This document shows positions 42,275-49,561 of a stretch of DNA of 64,000 bases, piece by piece. The stretch covers positions 1,013,298 to 1,077,297 of the forward strand of contig NC_090187.1 of assembly GCF_024679245.1 (NCBI RefSeq), written 5' to 3'. Position numbers and translations under genes: made by a program. Numbering within the stretch: position 1 is the first letter of the stretch; every line of letters begins with the position of its first letter. Origin of the DNA: Pseudorasbora parva. Taxonomy: Eukaryota > Chordata > Actinopteri > Cypriniformes > Gobionidae. The notes below the pieces were generated by a model. That model ran no database searches and was not told where the DNA came from. It was given only the letters and a program-made list of their open reading frames with translations.

Positions 42275-45200
42275 GAATGGGTTGGGAGGGGCACGACACT
42301 AGTCAGCACGGGGGTAAAACAATTTTTATTTTCCTTCACACACTGCACACAGCAACAATTTTTAATAAAGTGACCAAAACTGCCTGCCACCTGACAGACG
42401 ATCTGACAATGGCTTTCTTATTTAGGTTTAAATAAAAGGTAATGTGGTGGATAAAACATTTTCTCATAACATTTTAAAGCCGAGATCGAAATACAGAACA
42501 TCACACAAATATATAAAAGAACGTTTTGATAAATAAACCTAAAAAAATACCAGCCTAGAGAGGAAAAGAACACTTTGAGTGTGTTTACTGCACGTTCTTA
42601 AGCTGATTGTGCCTAAAGGGGGTTCATTATATATAAATATATATAAATATATATACTAGGGACGGGTGTTGTGAACTAGCCCTGGCTATAAACACTGTGA
42701 TACATGCATTTGATTGTTCTTATATAAATATAAATATAATACAAAACCTTAATATGGCACGGCAGGATTTTAAACAACTCCCTGAGTCGCCGCGGATAGG
42801 CACCGAATGCCGCCACCGGTGTGTGTTCACTTATTGAATGTGTTTGAATTTTAAAGGCGCGGTGCGAACCTCAGTGTTCTTAAAGAGGCCGCACTACGCC
42901 ACTAAGTGCCACGCCACGTCTTTAAAATATTGAGCACCTCCCTATTGCCAAAATGGTATGATCCTCATTTCATAACACCCGCAAAGATTTGAGATCGGTG
43001 GTCGAATACGGCTCCGCATAACGATGCATCGAATCTTCGACTATTCGGGGTCACCCTGGTATATATATAGCAGATTATTTATCTTATTTTAGCAAAAACT
43101 CTCTTCATTTTTAATTTATTTTTCCCCGAAACAAGACAATTACTTTTGCTTCTCTAGTAAGTACTTCTTGTTTTATTTTATTTTTAGATGTTTGGACTAG
43201 AAACAAGACAGAAATACTGAGTAAGAAGAGCATTGTTAGCAGTGTTCAGTGAGCTGTGGTAAAGGTTAGTGTCAGTAGATGAGCCTGATCTCTTATGGAC
43301 ACTCACTTGTTGTACAGCACTATATCCGGCAGCCAGATGTGTCTGGACGGGATCCGGAGCTTGTCTATTCCTTCATATTCGGCCGGGTCCCACGACAGCC
43401 GATAATCATTCCAGTTCTGCAGATAACATTGCATTCGTCTTATTATTTCATATACAGTGAGGAAAATAAGTATTTGAACACACTGCTATTTTGCAAGTTC
43501 TCCCACTTAGAAATCATGGAGGGGTCTGAAATTGTCATGGTAGGTGCATGGCCACTGTGAGAGACATAATCTAAAACAAAATCCAGAAATCACAATATAT
43601 GTTTTTTTTAAACTATTTATTTGTATGAGACAGCTGCAAATAAGTATTTGAACACCTGAGAAAATCAATGTTAATATTTGCTACAGTAGCCTTTGTTTGC
43701 CATTCCAGAGGTCAAACGTTTCCTGTAGTTCTTCAGCAGGTTTGCACTGCAGGAGGGATTCTGGCCCACTCCTGGCTGTGCTTCGGGTCATTGTCATGTT
43801 GGAAGACCCAGCCTCATACCCATCTTCAATGCTCTAACTGAGGGAAGGAGGTTGTTCCCCCAAAATCTTGCAATATATGGTGCCAGTCATCCTCTCCTTA
43901 ATATAGTGCAGTCGCCCTGTCCCATGTGCAGAACCCCCCCCCCCCCCCCCCCCCCCCAACAAATAAATAGTTTAAAAAATCATATATTGTGATTTCTGGA
44001 TTTTGTTTTAGATTATGTCTCTCACAGTGGCCATGCACCTACGATGACAATTTCAGACCCTCCATGATTTCCAAGTGGGAGAACTTGCACAATAGCGGGG
44101 TGTTCAAATACTTTTCCCCTCACTGTATGAGCTTTCCGTCGCTCAGACCAGCCACAATTACACACTTGGTTATCCGCCTGATGACTGGACGTGATGCAGA
44201 CACGCATGACCCCGGACCGGCTGAAGGACACTGAGCTAAAGCGGATTTAATCCACGAATAATTGAAATATGATTGACTGACCTGAGTGAGCCAGACGTTT
44301 GTCGTCATGATCTGTTCTCGTTCATTCTGGAAACAAAGAAGTTATAAAGTTGACTTTTGAAATAATTATATAAGAATGAAGTGTTGCTGTGAATGCCGTG
44401 TTTTCAGCGGCATTAGACTATAATCATTATGATCAAAAACATAACTTGCAACTAACGGGATGAGAAAGTGAATTGAGATTATAGGTGGACCCGTTCAGAC
44501 ATTTAATACTAATATTGACTTCTTTGTGATATTAAAATTATTTATTTCCTTCAGCTTCCAAGGCAATATTTCTCAATTTTGTTTATTTTAAGGGTTAAAT
44601 AAAAGTGAGACCATTTTTTTTTAAAGTTTCCGTTGCTTGAAATAAAATAAAATATAAAAATGTATTAATTTATTGTGATTTATAAATATATTTTAATTTA
44701 GTTTAACTCGATGTACTAAAATAACTAAGGACGTGTCACTACACTTCAAAAAATGCTCTTCTTACTCAGTCATTCTGTCTTGTTTCTGGTCTAAATATCT
44801 AACAATTCTTAAATCAAGATGGATTTACTAGATTAGTAAAATTACGTATATTTTTTCTTGTTTTGTTAGAAATAAAATCTAAATGAAGTGAGTTTTTGAT
44901 TAAAACAGGCAAAATGATCTGCCAATGGGGTGAGAAAAATAATCTGATTTCTGATTGAAATCTTGTTTCCGTCCCAAACAGAAATAAGATTATTTTTAAC
45001 TTTTTTATTTAACTTCAGTTTTATTTAACTATAATAACCCCTAAACTAAACTAAACAAAAATGAGAAATATTGCCTTGGAATGTGATGAAAATAAATAAT
45101 TAAAATATTACAAAGAAGTCAATATTAGTATTAAATGTCTGAACGAGTCCACCTATAATCTCAATTCACTTTCTCATCCCATAACACGGTTTAACTAAAA

Positions 45201-46181
45201 TTACTAAAAATAATAAATTAAAATGTAAAAACTATATAGACATGTTTAATAACAACTAATAATGGAACAAAATTACTAAAATTTAAGTGAAAACAAAAAT
45301 AAAATCGAATTCAAAGTATTGACAAAAACTATAATAGTATATCAATGACGCTTAAAGGGTTAGTTCACCCAAAAGTGTAAATTCTGTGATTTCAGCAGTT
45401 TGACTCGCGATCCGAATCATGAATCAATTTACTGACTCATAACGGTTCGAATCATGAATCGATTCACTGACTCATAACGGTTCGAATCATGAATCGATTC
45501 ACTGACTCATAACGGTTCGAATCATGAGTCGATTCACTGACTCATAACGGGTCGAAGCTTTGTTCTGAAATCGGCCATCACTATATAAGTCGTTATTTAG
45601 TGTTTTTGCGCACTAACTCTATTCTGGCCTCTTCATCAATGATTGTAGAGCCGCTGTAGTGAGATGGGCTTTGTAACGACGTCTTTAGTGCCTTTATGGG
45701 TCTTGAGAGAGGAAATGACATTGGTGTCAATGAAGGCCTTTCTGAGCCATCGGATTTCAACACTAATATCTTCATCTGTGTGTGAAGATGAGCGGAGGTC
45801 TGACGGCTGGCCAACCACAGGAGGAATTAATCACACAATTTACATTACTGGCTGAACTAACGCTTTAAATAACACAATATGATATTTCATCAGGACATAT
45901 TACTGGTGTGGTCAGAGAACTGTTCTTTACTTGTCAGACATTGGATGGTGTTGAATGTGAATGAAAGTATCATCACAACTGATTAAACGTGCTTTAAACC
46001 TCTGATGTGTCTCTTAAAGGCGGAGTGAGACTGACCACGCTGATGAGCTGAGCCAGAGAAACCTGCAGGACGACGGTCACTCTCTCGCTGCGGTTCAGGG
46101 CCGGACGGATCAGCTTATTGTAGCGCTGTTTACCCAGCAGCCAGTTCATCAGACGCTCCTCTGAGTCAGCACACACTCCAC

Positions 46182-46225
<44 letters not shown>

Positions 46226-46324
46226 TGGTCTATGTGGTTTACAGGGACTCTCCATAGGCGTAATGGTTTTTATACTGTACAAACCGTATTTTCTATCCCC
46301 TTACACAGCCCCTAAACCTACCCA

Positions 46325-46369
<45 letters not shown>

Positions 46370-46562
46370 CCCTAAACCTACCCATCACAGGAAACATTCT
46401 GCATTTTTACTTTCTCAAAAAAACATCATTTAGTATGTTTTTAAGGCCATTTGAATTATGAGGACATTTGATATGTCCTCATAAACCACATTTATAGTGT
46501 AATACCAGTGTTATACCCATGTAGTTATACAAATTTGTGTCCTCATAAACCACATAAACAGG

Positions 46563-46607
<45 letters not shown>

Positions 46608-46634
46608 ACACACATGTAAGATCACGCCTCGTAT

Positions 46635-46667
<33 letters not shown>

Positions 46668-46930
46668 TCACACACATGTAAGATCACGCCTCGCAACTCA
46701 CACACACACACACACACGTAAGATTACGCCTTGTATCTCACACACGTAAGATCACACCTCATATATCACACACACACAAACACTTAAGATCATGCCTCGT
46801 ATCTCACACACACACACACAATCACACACATGTAAGATCACGCCTCGCATCTCTCACACACACACACACGTAAGATCACACCTCGTATCTCACACACACA
46901 CATGTAAGATCACGCCTCTTATCTTACACA

Positions 46931-46986
<56 letters not shown>

Positions 46987-47200
46987 CTTAAGATCACGCC
47001 TCGTATCTCACACACACACACACACACACACGATCACACCTCATATATCAAACACACACACACACACAAGATCACGCCTCGTATATCACACACACACACA
47101 CAAGATCACGCCTCGTATATCACACACATACACACACACACAAGATCACGCCTCGTATCTCACACACACACACACGTAAGATCACGCCTCATATCTCACT

Positions 47201-47264
<64 letters not shown>

Positions 47265-49116
47265 AGGCATTAGTTCTGCTTCTAAATCACACCGATGGTG
47301 ACCATATCCTCTGCACTGTAGAAAATGTTGGTTTAACTAAAGTAAGTAGCCTGGTGGCCTTAAAATTTTGAGGTTATTGAAATTAAAAATTTTAGTTGAT
47401 ACAATGAAATAAATCGGTTTAATAAATAGAAACTCAAAATAGTTGCCAGAACATTCCCTGTTAGCTGGGATAATGAACATTTACACTGAGTATATTTTAC
47501 AAATAATTTAGTTTTATGAACAAAAATATTCAAGTGATGTGAAGAAGGAGGATTTAAAGTGCAGCTAACACCAGTGACGGTTCTGTTTTGAGTGTATTAT
47601 CTGCATTCTGAATAAAAGCAAAATTTAATCTGTTTAAATTTTAATCTGTGTTTAATCTCAGTAAAAGTTCCAGACTCCTCGATGTTTCATCGCAATCCCC
47701 TGACAGTGCGGAGACGCGGCGGCGGCGGTTTCCTCTGAGGGCCACTGCAGACGCAGGAGGAGTTTTTATTGGCGTCTAATAAAATGAACATTTATTACAG
47801 ATCTCTGACGTTTCTGACGCGCTCTACAGCCGTGTGTTTTAACAGCGCTGTATCGCCGAGCCTCGGGGCTTTAATTGTGATTAATTAATATTAATGAGCG
47901 CTGCATTAATCAGACACACCCAGAGCGCCGCTGTCAGCGTTCTCTTCATGAGGACTGATCAGCAGCCCAGAGGAAGTCAAACTAAAGGGATAAAAACACA
48001 TCAGGGAACACTGGAACCTTCAGCAGCTCATTCACAGAGCCCTAATTATTCATTATAATTATATAATATACGCTATACACCGATCAGGCATAACATTATG
48101 ACCGGTGAATAACACTGATGATCTCTTCCTCACGGCTCCTGTTAGTGGGTGGGATATATTAGGCAGCAAGTGAACATTTGGTCCTCAGAGTTGATGTGTG
48201 TGAAGCAGGAGAAATGGGCAAGCGTAAGGATTTGAGCGAGTTTGGCCAGATTGTGACGGCTAGACGACTGGGTCAGAGCATCTCCAAAACTGCAGCTCTT
48301 GTGGGCTGTTCCCGGTCTGCAGTGGTCAGTATCTATCAAAAGTGCTCCAAGGAAGGACCAGTGGAGAACCGGCCACAGGGTCATGGGCGGCCAAGGCTCA
48401 TTGATGACCGTGGGGAGCGAAGGCTGGCCCGTGGGGTCCGATATAACTATAGAGACGAGACTGAAGTCCCTCAAATGACCAGAGGACAGTGAGTGGACAT
48501 CTCACTCGCTCATGATTACTGACATGCACTGAAATTAAACTTCTGATGGAATATTTCTGCTTTATCTAAATGATGTATCCATGCACATCATTACTGCTCA
48601 AGTAAAAACCAACATCTTTACTGTTATGAAAATGTTGTAACTCAACATATTGGGAGGAGAGGGGGGGTGCATAGTAAAAACTTTGATAGCACTTTAGAAT
48701 AATGGTCATCAGTTAACATTATTAATGTATTGACTAACATGAGCAGTACATGTGTTACTGTATTTGTCCATCTTTGTTAAAGCTACACTGTGTACCTTTT
48801 TTAGTTTATTCTTCGCTAAAAACACTTAGTTCTTTCAAAAATATATGTGCTCATTAATGTATATTTACTTCTTTCAAGTAATAAAGTATTCTCGTAGGTT
48901 TATAATCTGAGATGTTGAGGTGACGATGTACTGGGTGTCCGCTGTGACTCGATTCGGGTTCACGTGTCCGTGGCCCTGGGCTGCAGCCCATGTTGCCCAT
49001 TAGGATAACGCGGCCCTGGTTACTCCACAACTCAGCTGGACGTATGACGACGTTTCAGAACGTTTTTCCGAGTATGGTCATGTATGACGTCAAAAAGAGC
49101 AGAACTCCTTATATGG

Positions 49117-49167
<51 letters not shown>

Positions 49168-49465
49168 AGCATGCAGTCCCACTCACGCATGCACACACAC
49201 ACACACACTCCCACTCACGCACGCACATGCACACGCACTCCCACTCACGCATACACACACACACACACACACACACACTCTCTCTCTCCCACTCACGCAT
49301 GCACACACACGCACACACACGCACTCCCACTCACGCATGCACACACACGCACACACACGCACGTTTGTGTTCTGAAAGAATCGGTTCAGTGTATCTGTCT
49401 TTTATAAATATGATAAACTAAAGACTCTTGTGAGATATGAAGGATCAACACGAGATTAACACGAG

Positions 49466-49561
<96 letters not shown>

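Noticed and set aside
46792..47301. 169-codon Thr-His-rich frame
   Set aside because: Translation of (CA)n with GATCACGCCTCG units.
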